Shown here: positions 39,902 through 49,498 of the stretch, piece by piece
How the letters are laid out: each line of letters opens with the position of its first letter
How positions within the stretch are numbered: the stretch's first letter is position 1
Source: Microbacterium sp. cf046
GTDB lineage: Bacteria > Actinomycetota > Actinomycetes > Actinomycetales > Microbacteriaceae
Length of the DNA stretch: 64,000 nt
NCBI RefSeq assembly: GCF_900114345.1
Contig: NZ_FOZJ01000001.1
Location: forward strand, 868,001-932,000
Direction of reading: 5' to 3'
Notes under the pieces: model-generated
What the model saw: only the letters and a program-made list of their open reading frames with translations
The model's database searches: none
What the model was told of the DNA's origin: nothing
Program-made: the position numbers and the translations under genes

Positions 39902-41305
39902 TTACAGCCGCGACCAGGCCTCGGTGAGCACGCCGCGCAGGATCTGCTCGATCTCGTCGAACTCGGCCGGCCCGATCGTGAGCGGCGGGGCGAGCTGGAT
40001 GACCGGGTCTCCCCGATCGTCGGCGCGGCAGTACAGCCCGGCATCGAACAGCGCCTTGGAGAGGAAGCCGCGCAGCAGACGCTCGGACTCGTCGTCGTCG
40101 AAGGTCGCCTTGGTCGCCTTGTCCTTCACGAGCTCGATGCCGAAGAAGTATCCGTCGCCGCGCACATCCCCGACGATCGGCAGGTCGGTGAGCTTCTCGA
40201 GCGTCGAGCGGAAGACCGGCGAGTTCTCCCGGACGTTCGCCAGGAGACCCTCCTCCTCGAAGATGTCGAGGTTCTCCATCGCAACGGCGGACGAGACCGG
40301 GTGCCCCCCGAACGTGTAGCCGTGCGGGAAGGACACGTGCCCGTGGGAGAACGGCTCGTAGATGCGGTCGCTCACGATCGTGCCGCCGAGCGGGGAGTAC
40401 CCGCTCGTCACCGCCTTCGCGAAGGTGATCATGTCCGGCTGGTAGCCGTATGCATCGGCGCCGAAGTAGTGCCCCAGCCGACCGAACGCGCAGATGACCT
40501 CGTCGGAGACCAGCAGCACGTCGTACCGATCGCAGATCTCTCGCACCCGCTGGAAGTAGCCCGCGGGCGGCGGGAAGCACCCACCCGAGTTCTGCACGGG
40601 CTCGAGGAAGATCGCCGCGACGGTCTCGGGTCCCTCGAAGTTGATCATCTCCTCGATGCGATCGGCCGCCCAGACTCCGAACTCCTCCTCGGTTCCGCCG
40701 GTGAAGCCCATCTCGCCCGCGCGGTAGTAGTTGGTGTTCGGCACCCGGAAGCCGCCGGGCGTCACCGGCTCGAACATCGACTTCATCCCGGGGAGGCCGG
40801 TGATCGCGAGCGCGCCCTGCGGGGTGCCGTGGTACGCGATGTACCGAGAGATCACCTTGTGCTTGGTGGGCTGGCCGGCGAGCTTCCAGTACTGCTTGGC
40901 GAGCTTGAACGCGGTCTCTACCGCTTCACCGCCCCCGGTCGAGAAGAACACGTGGTTGAGGTCGCCCGGCGCGAGGTGGGCGATGCGGTCGGCGAGCTCG
41001 ATCGCGGCGGGGTGCGCATACGACCAGATCGGGAAGAACGCGAGCTGCTCGGCCTGCCGCGCGCCGGCCTCGGCGAGTCGACGGCGACCGTGACCGGCGT
41101 TCACGACGAACAGGCCGGAGAGCCCGTCGATGTACTCCTTGCCGTTGGAGTCCCAGATGCGGTGACCGTCGCCCTTGACGATGATCGGCACACCCGGACC
41201 CTCGGTCATCACCGACTGACGGGAGAAGTGCATCCACAGGTGGTCGCGGGCCATCTCCTGAAGCTCCGCGTCGGTGCGGGTCGTTCGTTCGGTCGAGATC
41301 GACAT
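39902..41305 (-). CDS. Class III PLP-dependent aminotransferase
   Basis: 467 residues from ATG 41305 with GGAAGG upstream; an in-frame extension to 41353 lacks a site. Marks are WDSNGKEYIDGLSGLFVVNAGHG, FFSTGGGEAVETAFKLAKQYW, SRYIAYHGTPQGAL, DVLLVSDEVICAFGRLG and the PLP lysine in TFAKAVTSGYSPLGG. Omega-aminotransferases of this length act on diamines, beta-alanine, GABA or similar with pyruvate or 2-oxoglutarate. The amino donor cannot be fixed. Confidence 0.9.
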   Translation of the reverse strand: MSISTERTTRTDAELQEMARDHLWMHFSRQSVMTEGPGVPIIVKGDGHRIWDSNGKEYIDGLSGLFVVNAGHGRRRLAEAGARQAEQLAFFPIWSYAHPAAIELADRIAHLAPGDLNHVFFSTGGGEAVETAFKLAKQYWKLAGQPTKHKVISRYIAYHGTPQGALAITGLPGMKSMFEPVTPGGFRVPNTNYYRAGEMGFTGGTEEEFGVWAADRIEEMINFEGPETVAAIFLEPVQNSGGCFPPPAGYFQRVREICDRYDVLLVSDEVICAFGRLGHYFGADAYGYQPDMITFAKAVTSGYSPLGGTIVSDRIYEPFSHGHVSFPHGYTFGGHPVSSAVAMENLDIFEEEGLLANVRENSPVFRSTLEKLTDLPIVGDVRGDGYFFGIELVKDKATKATFDDDESERLLRGFLSKALFDAGLYCRADDRGDPVIQLAPPLTIGPAEFDEIEQILRGVLTEAWSRL

Positions 41306-41442
41306 GTGGGACCTTCCGTCGGGCATCGTTACCGACGATACCGGCGCGATCACCGCACGGCCAGAACGGTCCGTCCGGATCCTCGTGCAGATCCGGCGGA
41401 CCGTCCACCGTCCGTCTGCGGTGCGCGTCTGGCGAAGTCGGC

Positions 41443-43743
41443 CTATGCCTGAATCGGAGCCGCCACGGCCACTGACACCGTGCGGCCGTCGGCCGCAGTC
41501 ACCTCGTGCACGGGGCCGATGAAGCGCATCGTTGCCGACGTCTCCCGGTCCTCGCAGGAGGCGCCGACCCAGAGTTCGACGTCTCCGGGCTCGACGATGC
41601 GGACCCCGCGTCGATCCGCGAATGCGAGACGGGCCGACGGCACCTGGAACCGCACGACGGTCCGCTCGCCTGCCTCGAGGGCGACGCGTGCGTAGCCGAC
41701 GAGCTGCGCGACGGGACGTGTCACGCTCGCATACGGATCGCGTGCGTACAGCTGCACGACGTCGACTCCGGCGCGATCGCCGGAGTTGAGGACCTCGACC
41801 GTGACGGCGAAGTCCGCAGCCGTCGACGTTTCGGCCGGGGCCGTCAGACGGGTGTGCTCGAACGACGTGTACGTGAGGCCGTGACCGAAGGGCAGTACCG
41901 GAGTGCTGTCGGCGCTCGTGATCTCGGACGCGCCGCCCAGGATCGGATGCAGGTACGTGTAGGGTTGCGCTCCCGCCGATCGAGGCAGGGAGACCGGAAG
42001 CCGTCCGGATGGGGCGGTGCGGCCGGTGAGGATCTCGGAGATCGCGGCGCCGCCCTCCTCTCCCGGGAAGAAGGTCTGGAGGACCGCGGCCGGAGCCGTC
42101 GGTCCGGCGATGGCCCAGCCGATCGAGTACGGACGCCCCGAGAGCACGACCATGACCGTCGGCACGCCCGTCTCCACGACCTCCTGCACGAGCCGGCGTT
42201 GCAGGCCGGGAAGCTCGAGGTCCTCGACGTCGTTGCCTTCGCCCACCGTCCCGCGGCCGAACAGGCCCGCGCGGTCGCCCACGACGACGATGGCGACGTC
42301 GGCTGCGCGCGCCGCCGCGACCGCGGCCGGGATGCCGCTGTCGTCATCGCCCGTCACCTGGCACCCGGCGGCCACCTCGATCGTGGCATCCGGCAGTTCT
42401 GCACGGATCGCGTCCGCAACGCTCGGCAGCTCCAAGCCCAGCGGCACCTCGGGGTGATGCGCCAGGACATGGTTGACGAACGAGTAGCAGCCCATGAGCG
42501 CCTCCGGCGCATCCGCGTTGGGACCGATCACGGCGATCCGCGCGCCGCCGCGAAGATCGAGCGGCAGGAGGCCGTCATTGGAGAGCAGGACGATCGACTC
42601 GGCGGCGAGGCGACGGGCGACCTCTCGATGAGCCGGCGTGTCGAGGTCGATCTCGGTGGGGGGCTGGTCGAAGCTCTCGTCGAGCAGGCCCAGCTCCTCC
42701 TTCTCGTTGAGCACCCTCAGCACCGCGCGGTCGACGAGCCCTTCGTCGACGCGACCTTCCCGCACAGCGGCGGCCAGGGGCGCCGTGAACGCATCGCCTG
42801 TCGGCAGTTCGACATCGATGCCCGCCATGAGTGCGAGCGCACCCGCTTCTCCCAGGTCTTCGGCCACGGCATGCATCGTGTGCAGGAACGCCACGGAGAA
42901 GTAGTCGGAGACCACGACGCCGTCGAAGCCCCACTGGCCTCGCAGTATGTCCGTCAGCAGTTCCTGCGAGGCCGCGGCCGGCACCCCGTCGATCTCCGCG
43001 TACGAGTTCATGACCGACCGCACGCCACCGTCGCGCACGGCCATCTCGAACGGCGGCAGCAGCACGTCGGCCAGCTCGCGGGCGCCCGCGTGCACGGGCG
43101 CGTGGTTGCGTCCCCCTTGCGACGCGGAGTACCCCACGAAGTGCTTCAGAGTCGCGTGGATGCCGGCATCCTGCAGTCCGCGCACGTATGCGGTGCCGAT
43201 CGTGCCGACGACGTAGGGGTCCTCGGCGATGCACTCGTCGACCCGCCCCCAACGTGGGTCGCGGATGACGTCCAGCACGGGTGCGAGACCCTGATGGATG
43301 CCGAGCGCCCGCATGGATTCCCCGATGAGACGGCCCATCTCCTCGACCAGGGCGGGGTCGAACGAGGCACCCCACGCGAGCGGAGTCGGGAATGTCGCGG
43401 CCTTCCACGCGGCAAGCCCCGTGAGGCACTCCTCGTGGACGATCGCCGGGATGCCGAGCCGGGTCTCCTGGCGGAGCCGGCGCTGCTCCGCCCACAGCCA
43501 CGCGGCGCGCTCGACCGGATCGACCGGTCGAGTGCCGTAGACGCGCGTGAGATGTCCGATGCCGTGCGCCGTCGCATCCTCGTATCTCGTCGACGTCGCC
43601 ATCTCGCCCGCCATCGGCGCCACGAGCTCATCGCCCTGGTCGACCCAGTACCCGACGAGCTGAGCGAGCTTCTCGTCGAGGGTCATTCGCTCGTGCAGGG
43701 ACTGCACCCGCCCGGACACCGGCGGGAGTCGGACCTCGCTCAT
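41443..43743 (-). CDS. GH3 glycosidase, probable beta-xylosidase
   Basis: 766 residues from ATG 43743. GH3 domain marks: LAPVLDVIRDPRWGRVDE, TLKHFVGYSASQGGRNHAP, MNSYAEIDGVPAA and the nucleophile Asp in GVVVSDYFSV. The second domain has GPNADAPEALMGCY and the C-terminal Fn3-like domain ends the protein. KHFVGYS-x-GGRN-x-AP is a pattern I associate with beta-xylosidases and related GH3 enzymes. No signal peptide, so it hydrolyses imported oligosaccharides in the cytoplasm. The start overlaps the permease stop (ATGA), making it last in a four-gene ABC operon next to the xylose genes. Confidence 0.9.
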   Translation of the reverse strand: MSEVRLPPVSGRVQSLHERMTLDEKLAQLVGYWVDQGDELVAPMAGEMATSTRYEDATAHGIGHLTRVYGTRPVDPVERAAWLWAEQRRLRQETRLGIPAIVHEECLTGLAAWKAATFPTPLAWGASFDPALVEEMGRLIGESMRALGIHQGLAPVLDVIRDPRWGRVDECIAEDPYVVGTIGTAYVRGLQDAGIHATLKHFVGYSASQGGRNHAPVHAGARELADVLLPPFEMAVRDGGVRSVMNSYAEIDGVPAAASQELLTDILRGQWGFDGVVVSDYFSVAFLHTMHAVAEDLGEAGALALMAGIDVELPTGDAFTAPLAAAVREGRVDEGLVDRAVLRVLNEKEELGLLDESFDQPPTEIDLDTPAHREVARRLAAESIVLLSNDGLLPLDLRGGARIAVIGPNADAPEALMGCYSFVNHVLAHHPEVPLGLELPSVADAIRAELPDATIEVAAGCQVTGDDDSGIPAAVAAARAADVAIVVVGDRAGLFGRGTVGEGNDVEDLELPGLQRRLVQEVVETGVPTVMVVLSGRPYSIGWAIAGPTAPAAVLQTFFPGEEGGAAISEILTGRTAPSGRLPVSLPRSAGAQPYTYLHPILGGASEITSADSTPVLPFGHGLTYTSFEHTRLTAPAETSTAADFAVTVEVLNSGDRAGVDVVQLYARDPYASVTRPVAQLVGYARVALEAGERTVVRFQVPSARLAFADRRGVRIVEPGDVELWVGASCEDRETSATMRFIGPVHEVTAADGRTVSVAVAAPIQA

Positions 43744-44606
43744 CCCTTGACCGCCCCCGTCAGACCGCCGACGATGCGTCGCTCGAAGAGGCTGAAGAAG
43801 ACCAGCGCCGGGATCATCGACAGCGACGTGAACGCGAGCACCTTCGCGGTGTCCTGCGAGTACTGCGACGAGAACGCCTGGACGCCCAGTGGCAGCGTGA
43901 AGTTCGCATTGTCGTTGAGCAGGAACAGCGGCAGGAGATAACTGTTCCAGCTGCCGATGAAGGCGAGGATTCCGACCGTGATGACGCCAGGAATCGCCAG
44001 CGGAAGCACCATGCGCCAGAAGAATCCCAGGCGGCTGCAGCCGTCGATGAACGCCGCCTCTTCGATCTCGTCGGGGATCGCACGCAGGAACGGCACCAGG
44101 ATGATGATCGTCACCGGCAGTGCGAACGCGATCTGGGGAAGGATGACGCCGACGAGCGAATTGATGAGCCCGAGGTCGCGCACGACGATGTAGAGGGGCG
44201 TGATGGCGACCGTGATCGGGAACATGAGTCCCGCCGCGAACAGCGCGTACATCGCCCCACGACCGCGGAAGCGGTACCTCGCGAGCACGTAGCTCGCCAT
44301 CAGGCCGAGCAGGATGACGCCCACAGTGGTCGCGACTCCGACGATCGCAGAGTTGAGCACGAGCTGCCAGAAGACGCCGCCGGTCAGCACTTCGAAGTAG
44401 TTCGTCCAGACCCATGGGTCGGGAAGCCCCCCAGGATCCGCCGTGATCTGCGAATTCGAGCGGAATCCACCCAGGATGATGTAGATGATCGGACCCAGCA
44501 TGAGCGCGATCACGACCAGCGCGACGAAGTACACGGCGGGCGTACCGGCCTGCATGGGCCGACGTCGTGGTGGCGGCAGCTCAATGGTCGCCAAGGCGGC
44601 GGTCAT
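43740..44606 (-). CDS. ABC sugar permease, MalG-like
   Basis: 288 residues with six predicted helices. The binding-protein-dependent transport loop is EAAFIDGCSRLGFFWRMVLPLAIPG, matching the EAA-x3-G motif that contacts the ATPase. It forms a heterodimer with the upstream permease, coupled by a 4-base overlap. No ATP-binding subunit gene is present in the window, so a shared MsiK-type ATPase encoded elsewhere is likely. Confidence 0.92.
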   Translation of the reverse strand: MTAALATIELPPPRRRPMQAGTPAVYFVALVVIALMLGPIIYIILGGFRSNSQITADPGGLPDPWVWTNYFEVLTGGVFWQLVLNSAIVGVATTVGVILLGLMASYVLARYRFRGRGAMYALFAAGLMFPITVAITPLYIVVRDLGLINSLVGVILPQIAFALPVTIIILVPFLRAIPDEIEEAAFIDGCSRLGFFWRMVLPLAIPGVITVGILAFIGSWNSYLLPLFLLNDNANFTLPLGVQAFSSQYSQDTAKVLAFTSLSMIPALVFFSLFERRIVGGLTGAVKG

Positions 44607-45628
44607 CGGGTGGTCCTTTCAGTGAGCGCCCCCGCGGTGTCGCGGCGCAGCACGAAGCGCTGGTAGATCAAGGCGACGATGAGGGAGATGAGGAAGATGA
44701 CGACGGCGACGGCGTTGCCGTAGCCGAAGTTTCCTGCGTTGCGGCCGTTGGAGACCATGTAGGTGGCCATCGTGGATGTGCCCGCCACCGGTGCGACGTA
44801 TTGCCCCCAGATGATGTACACCAGGTCGAACAGCTGCAGCGCCCCGATGATCGACAGGAACACCCAGATGCGCAGGGTCGGGCTGAGGAGCGGGATCGTG
44901 ATGCGCCGCTGGATCTGCCAGTAGCTCGCGCCGTCGATCGCGGCCGCCTCGTAGAGCTCGTCCGGGATGCTCTGGAGCCCCGCGAGGAACAGGATGACCG
45001 CGAAGCCGACGTACTTCCACGTGAGGATCGCCATGAGCGTCCAGATGGCGATGCTGGGGTCGGCCAGCCAGTCGCGGGCCAGTCCCGACAGCCCGAGATT
45101 CTCGAGCACTCCGTTCAGAGCGCCGTTCGTCGCGAGCAGGAGGGCGAAGCCGGTACCCACGACGACCTCGGCGATCACGTAGGGCGCGAAGATGAGCACC
45201 CGGATGATCGACTGCCCCCGCATCTTGCGGTTGAGCAGCAATGCGATCAGCAGGGCCGCAGGTCCCTGGATGACGATCGACATCACCACGATGAACGCGT
45301 TGTGGCCGAGCGCTTCCTGGAAGTCGGGGTCGGTCAGGATCAGGAAGTAGTTCTGCAGGCCGACGAAGTCCGTCGGCGGTCCGTAGCCCTGCCATCTGAA
45401 GAAGCCGTAGTAGGCCGCCATGACCATCGGGAAGATGACGAAGCCGATGAAGACGATCATCGCCGGCCCGGCCAGCAGGGCGATCTCGAATCGGCCCGAC
45501 CATCCGATGCCCCGGGGTCGGCGGCGCCGCGGTGCCGAGGGCGGCGACTCGACGCCACCGCCCCCGGCGCGCTGCGCGAGATCCGTCTCCGGGCGATCGT
45601 CCGTTTTCGGTGTCTCGCTTGCATGCAT
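44603..45628 (-). CDS. ABC sugar permease, MalF-like
   Basis: 341 residues from ATG 45628. After a disordered basic N-terminus (PSAPRRRRPRG) come about six helices and the EAA loop ELYEAAAIDGASYWQIQRRITIPLL. It pairs with the MalG-like subunit. It begins 11 bases after the stop of the binding-protein gene, so all belong to one operon. Confidence 0.92.
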   Translation of the reverse strand: MHASETPKTDDRPETDLAQRAGGGGVESPPSAPRRRRPRGIGWSGRFEIALLAGPAMIVFIGFVIFPMVMAAYYGFFRWQGYGPPTDFVGLQNYFLILTDPDFQEALGHNAFIVVMSIVIQGPAALLIALLLNRKMRGQSIIRVLIFAPYVIAEVVVGTGFALLLATNGALNGVLENLGLSGLARDWLADPSIAIWTLMAILTWKYVGFAVILFLAGLQSIPDELYEAAAIDGASYWQIQRRITIPLLSPTLRIWVFLSIIGALQLFDLVYIIWGQYVAPVAGTSTMATYMVSNGRNAGNFGYGNAVAVVIFLISLIVALIYQRFVLRRDTAGALTERTTR

Positions 45629-45639
45629 GGGAAGTGTTC

Positions 45640-46929
45640 CTAGCCCTTCGCCCCGGCCGCGTTGGCCTCGTCGATCATCTGCTGCGGCGTGCTCTGCCCG
45701 GCCAGCAGCGACACGACCGACACGTTCAGCGCGTTGCCGACGTTCTGACCGAGCACGGTGTCGAGCCACTGCGAGACGAACGGAGCCTTGTTGTAGGCCT
45801 CGAGGATCTGAATCAGGTACGGCTCGGTGACAGCCTCCTGCGCGACCGTGTTGACCGGCGGGGACGAGAACGCCTCGTAGTACGCGGTCTGCTGAGCGTC
45901 CGAGCCGACGAAGCTGAGGAAGTCGACGCATTCCTTCGGCGCTTGCGCGGAGCAGGAGTAGCCGTCGACGCCGCCCATCATCGAGCCGGGCTCACCATCC
46001 CCACCGGGGACCTCGGGGAACGGGTACCAGGCGAGATCCGGCAGCGGCTTCTCGTCGGGCGTCAGCGAGGCGATCACGCCCGGGTCCCAAGCGCCCATCA
46101 GTTCGCCGCCCGCCTTGTGGTTGGCGACCAGACCGGCCGAGCTGCCGGCGCCCTGCTGCGCAGCGGTCGTGAGGAAGCCTTCGTTGAAGGGCTGCGTCGC
46201 GTTGAAGTCGGCGAGGTCCTGCGCGGCCTTGAGCCAGCAGGGGTCGCTGAAGTCCTTCGAGTCGCCGGTCGCCTCCACGGTCGCGGGGGAGCACTCGCGC
46301 AGGGCGAACCAGTAGAACCAGTGCGCCGCAGGCCAGGCGTCCTTCGCTCCGAGGGCGAGCGGAGCGACGTCCGTCGCCTTCAGCTTGTCGTTCGCGGCCA
46401 CCAGGTCGTCGATGGTCTTCGGCGTCTCGCTGATGCCTGCGGCCTCGTAGAGGTCCTGGCTGTAGAAGATGCCACCGGGCAGCACCGACAACGGGATCGC
46501 CCAGAGCTTGTCCTGGTAGGTCTCGGCCTTGAACGAGCCCTCCGGGATGTTCTCCGCCGCCTCGCCGGTGATCTTGCCGGTGAGGTCCATGAGCTGATTG
46601 GCCTGCACCATGGCCGCCATCTTGCCGCCGCCGCGCTGGAGGAAGATGTCCGGCGGGTCGCCGGCGTTCAGGGACGTCTGCAGCTTGCCGTCCATGTCTT
46701 CGTTCTGGACGGACTGCATCTTGATCGTGACGTTCGGATTCTCCTCCTCGAACGCCGCGATCGCGTCCTTCCAGAACTGCTGTCCCGGCCCTGTCGTCGA
46801 GTTCTGCCACAGCGTCATCTCGACGGTTCCGTCACTGTTCTCGTTGGAGCCGCCGCCACTGCAGCCGGCGAGCGCCAATGCGCCGACGACGAGTGCGACG
46901 GACCCGGCGAGGATCCTGTTGCGCTTCAT
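45640..46929 (-). CDS. ABC sugar-binding lipoprotein
   Basis: 429 residues. The signal peptide MKRNRILAGSVALVVGALALAGCSGG carries the lipobox LAGC (Cys at about 23), giving a lipid-anchored extracellular binding protein of the family 1 carbohydrate group (TLWQNSTTGPGQQFWKDAI; AFEEENPNVTIKMQ). Cargo is probably a xylo-oligosaccharide given the GH3 and xyl neighbours. First gene of the operon; the LacI-type operator and a -35/-10 pair lie upstream. Confidence 0.93.
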   Translation of the reverse strand: MKRNRILAGSVALVVGALALAGCSGGGSNENSDGTVEMTLWQNSTTGPGQQFWKDAIAAFEEENPNVTIKMQSVQNEDMDGKLQTSLNAGDPPDIFLQRGGGKMAAMVQANQLMDLTGKITGEAAENIPEGSFKAETYQDKLWAIPLSVLPGGIFYSQDLYEAAGISETPKTIDDLVAANDKLKATDVAPLALGAKDAWPAAHWFYWFALRECSPATVEATGDSKDFSDPCWLKAAQDLADFNATQPFNEGFLTTAAQQGAGSSAGLVANHKAGGELMGAWDPGVIASLTPDEKPLPDLAWYPFPEVPGGDGEPGSMMGGVDGYSCSAQAPKECVDFLSFVGSDAQQTAYYEAFSSPPVNTVAQEAVTEPYLIQILEAYNKAPFVSQWLDTVLGQNVGNALNVSVVSLLAGQSTPQQMIDEANAAGAKG

Positions 46930-47030
46930 GTGATTCCCGTTCTCTTCTTCGAGGAGCACCCCTGCTCCGGGGTGCCGGTGGTCAGCGCGGTCGGGACCGC
47001 GCAAACTCGGCGTGCTGTCCGAGCAGGAAA

Positions 47031-47059
47031 AGTGTGCGTCCACAACAAATCTTTGTCAA
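47031..47059 (-). promoter_or_regulatory. Promoter of the ABC/GH3 operon
   Basis: On the minus strand TTGACA (47059-47054) is followed after 17 bases by CACACT (47036-47031), about 100 bases before the binding-protein start. The -35 box adjoins the LacI-type palindrome, so the repressor would block this promoter. Confidence 0.6.
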
Positions 47060-47060
47060 A

Positions 47061-47074
47061 CGTTTTCGAAAACG
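47061..47074. promoter_or_regulatory. LacI-family operator
   Basis: CGTTTTCGAAAACG is a perfect 14-base palindrome with the central CG typical of LacI/GalR operators. It lies between the divergent lacI-type gene and the ABC operon. Confidence 0.85.
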
Positions 47075-47102
47075 GTTTCTAACCCGTTATGCTTTCGAGA
47101 TC

Positions 47103-48098
47103 ATGGAGCGCCGTCCGACAATCATGGATGTCGCCGCTGCAGCAGGAGTCTCAGTGGCGACCGTCTCCAAGGCGGTCAACGGCCGGTACGGAGTCGCCCC
47201 TGAGACGGTTGACCGCGTGCTGTCGGTCGTGGCGGAGCTCGGCTATGAGTCCAGCCTCATCGCGAGCAGCATGCGCTCCCGCAGAACGGGGGTCATCGGC
47301 GTGCTCGTGGCCGACTTCGAGCCGTTCAGCGCCGAGATCCTGAAGGGCGTCGGCCAGGCGCTGAGCGCCTCGCGCTACGACCTGCTCGCGTACTCGGGCT
47401 CCCATGGGACCGCCGAGGGCTGGGAGCGGCGTTCGCTGTCCCGCCTGAGCGGAACGCTCATCGACGGCGCGATCATGGTGACTCCGACGGTCGTCAATGT
47501 CAGCACGGATGTCCCCCTCGTCGCCATCGACCCGCACGCGGGGCCGGCCGACCTGCCCACCGTCGAGTGCGACAGTTTCGGCGGCGCGCACCAGGCGACG
47601 CGCCACCTCATCGAACTCGGCCACTCCCGCATCGGCTTCATCGCCGGCCGAACCGACCTGCGCTCGTCGATCGCGCGTGACGCGGGCTACCGGCGTGCGC
47701 TGGTGAATGCCGGGCTTCCCGTCGACCCCGCGCTCGTCGGATCAGGAAGCTACCGCCAGGATGCGGTGCGGGTCGCCGCCCTCGAGATGCTCAGCCGCCT
47801 CGATCGGCCGACGGCGATCTTCGCCGCCAACGACATCTCGGCGCTCGAGATCATGAAGGTCGCTGCGGAGCTCGGGCTGGATGTCCCGCAGGACCTGTCG
47901 ATCATCGGATTCGACGACGTGCCCGAAGCGTCCGCGGCGACCCCCGCGCTGTCGACGGTCCGTCAGCCGATGCAGACGCTCGGAGCGGAGGCCGCCCGGA
48001 TGCTGCTGTCGCTCATGCAGGGTGAGACACCCGCGGCCACGCACTTGAAGCTCCCGACCCGGCTCGTGACGCGCGGGACGACGGCGCCGCCCGCATAG
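47103..48098 (+). CDS. LacI-family regulator of the ABC/GH3 operon
   Basis: 331 residues from ATG 47103. The helix-turn-helix is TIMDVAAAAGVSVATVSKAVNG (split here across residues 6-27), followed by the hinge helix RRTGVIGVLV boundary and a periplasmic-binding-like ligand domain (IIGFDDVPEA; TVRQPMQTLG). Divergent from the ABC operon with a LacI palindrome between, so it most likely represses that operon until a sugar binds. Convergent with the ROK gene six bases away. Confidence 0.93.
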   Translation: MERRPTIMDVAAAAGVSVATVSKAVNGRYGVAPETVDRVLSVVAELGYESSLIASSMRSRRTGVIGVLVADFEPFSAEILKGVGQALSASRYDLLAYSGSHGTAEGWERRSLSRLSGTLIDGAIMVTPTVVNVSTDVPLVAIDPHAGPADLPTVECDSFGGAHQATRHLIELGHSRIGFIAGRTDLRSSIARDAGYRRALVNAGLPVDPALVGSGSYRQDAVRVAALEMLSRLDRPTAIFAANDISALEIMKVAAELGLDVPQDLSIIGFDDVPEASAATPALSTVRQPMQTLGAEAARMLLSLMQGETPAATHLKLPTRLVTRGTTAPPA

Positions 48099-48104
48099 CC
48101 GGGC

Positions 48105-49268
48105 TCACCGCAGCGCGACGCCGGCGGGATCTGCCAGAAGCTCGGCGAACGCCGCCTCGGACGCGCCGATGAGCAGCCGATCCTCCCCGAGTGCCGCGGG
48201 GTGGATCTCGAGCTCCTCGCCATTGGCGTGCATCGTCTGCGCGATCACAGCCAGCCGGAAGCCTTCGAGATCGTGGGCCGCCAGCATCCCGAGGAATCCG
48301 CCGAGGATCACGACCGCGGGGTTGAGCACGTTGACCGCGTTGGCCAGTGCCGTCGCGAGGATGCGGCGCTGCCGGGCGATCTCATCGAGCACGTCGGGGG
48401 ACTGCGTCGCTGCGAGGAGCCGCGCGAGCGTGGGCTCGTCGACGTTGGCCCGGCCGAGACACGCGAGCAGCCTCGCGCGGCTGACTTCGTCTTCGAGCAC
48501 GCCGTCGTTGGCGCGGCGATCAGCCGCGGACGCGATGCCTGGCCGATTCTGGCCGAACTCCCCCGAGTACCCCGACGCGCCAGCGACCGGGATCCCCTGC
48601 ACGATCAGACCACCGCCGATGCCGCTCGCGCCGCCGTTCAGGTAGACCACGTCATCGATGCCCTGCGCGGCGCCGAACAGGTGCTCTGCGAGGACGCCCA
48701 TCGCGGCGTCGTTGCCCACGACAGCGGGCAGCCCCGTCGCGGCTTCGATGAGCTCCCGGAATGCGACATCCGTCCAGGACAGGTGCGGGGCGTCGCGCAC
48801 GAGCCCATCCGCTGCGCGAACGAGACCCGGCACGGCGACGCCGATTCCGGCGATCGCCGCATCGGCGAACTCTTCGCTGCGCCACGCCGCGATGCGCTCG
48901 CCGATGATGCGGGCGGTCTGCTCGGGCCCGATCAGCCCCGCCATCTCGATGCGCTCGCGTCGCCGAACGGTGCGGTCGAGCCCGACAGCGCCCAGCTCGA
49001 GGGCATCGACTTCGGGGTTGACCGCGATGGCAATGACCCGGGGGTGCGCGCTCACCAGCGGCGAAGGGCGGCCGACGCGCCGGCTGGGGTCGGGCGCGCG
49101 CTCCTCGACGACGCCGAGCGAGACCAGGTCGCCGACCAGATCCGCGATGGTGGAGCGGTTCAGCCCCGTCTCGGACGTGAGCGTCGCGCGGGAGACCGGA
49201 CCTTCGAGATGGACGAGCCGCAGCAATCGCGAGAGATTCGCTTGGCGCCTGCCGACCGTCTCGTTCAT
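48105..49268 (-). CDS. xylR: ROK-family repressor, XylR-like
   Basis: 387 residues: an N-terminal winged helix-turn-helix (VSRATLTSETGLNRSTIADLV, shown to locate residues about 24-45) and a ROK sugar-kinase-like domain (GVAVPGLV, VYLNGGASGIGGG, GYSGEFGQNRPG). The zinc-binding Cys motif of many ROK proteins is not evident. Divergent from xylA with two inverted-repeat candidates between, which is the usual place for a xylose repressor. A direct role for LacI at xylA is possible but no LacI site is seen there. Confidence 0.88.
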   Translation of the reverse strand: MNETVGRRQANLSRLLRLVHLEGPVSRATLTSETGLNRSTIADLVGDLVSLGVVEERAPDPSRRVGRPSPLVSAHPRVIAIAVNPEVDALELGAVGLDRTVRRRERIEMAGLIGPEQTARIIGERIAAWRSEEFADAAIAGIGVAVPGLVRAADGLVRDAPHLSWTDVAFRELIEAATGLPAVVGNDAAMGVLAEHLFGAAQGIDDVVYLNGGASGIGGGLIVQGIPVAGASGYSGEFGQNRPGIASAADRRANDGVLEDEVSRARLLACLGRANVDEPTLARLLAATQSPDVLDEIARQRRILATALANAVNVLNPAVVILGGFLGMLAAHDLEGFRLAVIAQTMHANGEELEIHPAALGEDRLLIGASEAAFAELLADPAGVALR

Positions 49269-49334
49269 GCCGCCGGTGCGCGCGGAACTCGCCGACGAGC
49301 GAGATGGGCGGGACGGGTCACGCGTGAATTATAC

Positions 49335-49349
49335 GTTGCGACCGACAAC
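49335..49349. promoter_or_regulatory. Candidate ROK operator half-site pair 1
   Basis: GTTG (49335-49338) and CAAC (49346-49349) face each other in an AT-richer patch close to the xylR start. Weaker than the site at 49465; listed because the same TTG/CAA spacing theme recurs. Confidence 0.35.
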
Positions 49350-49464
49350 AATCCGGTTTCGGCGTGCGGCCGCGCGCTGCCGTCGAGGGATGCCCGACCC
49401 CTCTCCTCTCCGCGACGAATCCGATGCGGATTCGCGGTGGACGCGGCATCCGATCTGCTATAGG

Positions 49465-49480
49465 TTGTTTTCAGCAACAA
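49465..49480. promoter_or_regulatory. Candidate XylR operator before xylA
   Basis: TTGTT (49465-49469) and AACAA (49475..49480 region, arm 49476-49480) form a palindrome with a six-base centre, 19 bases before the xylA start. Position and TTG/CAA arms fit ROK-family xylose operators. Confidence 0.6.
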
Positions 49481-49498
49481 TTCCCGCGAAGGAGCGTC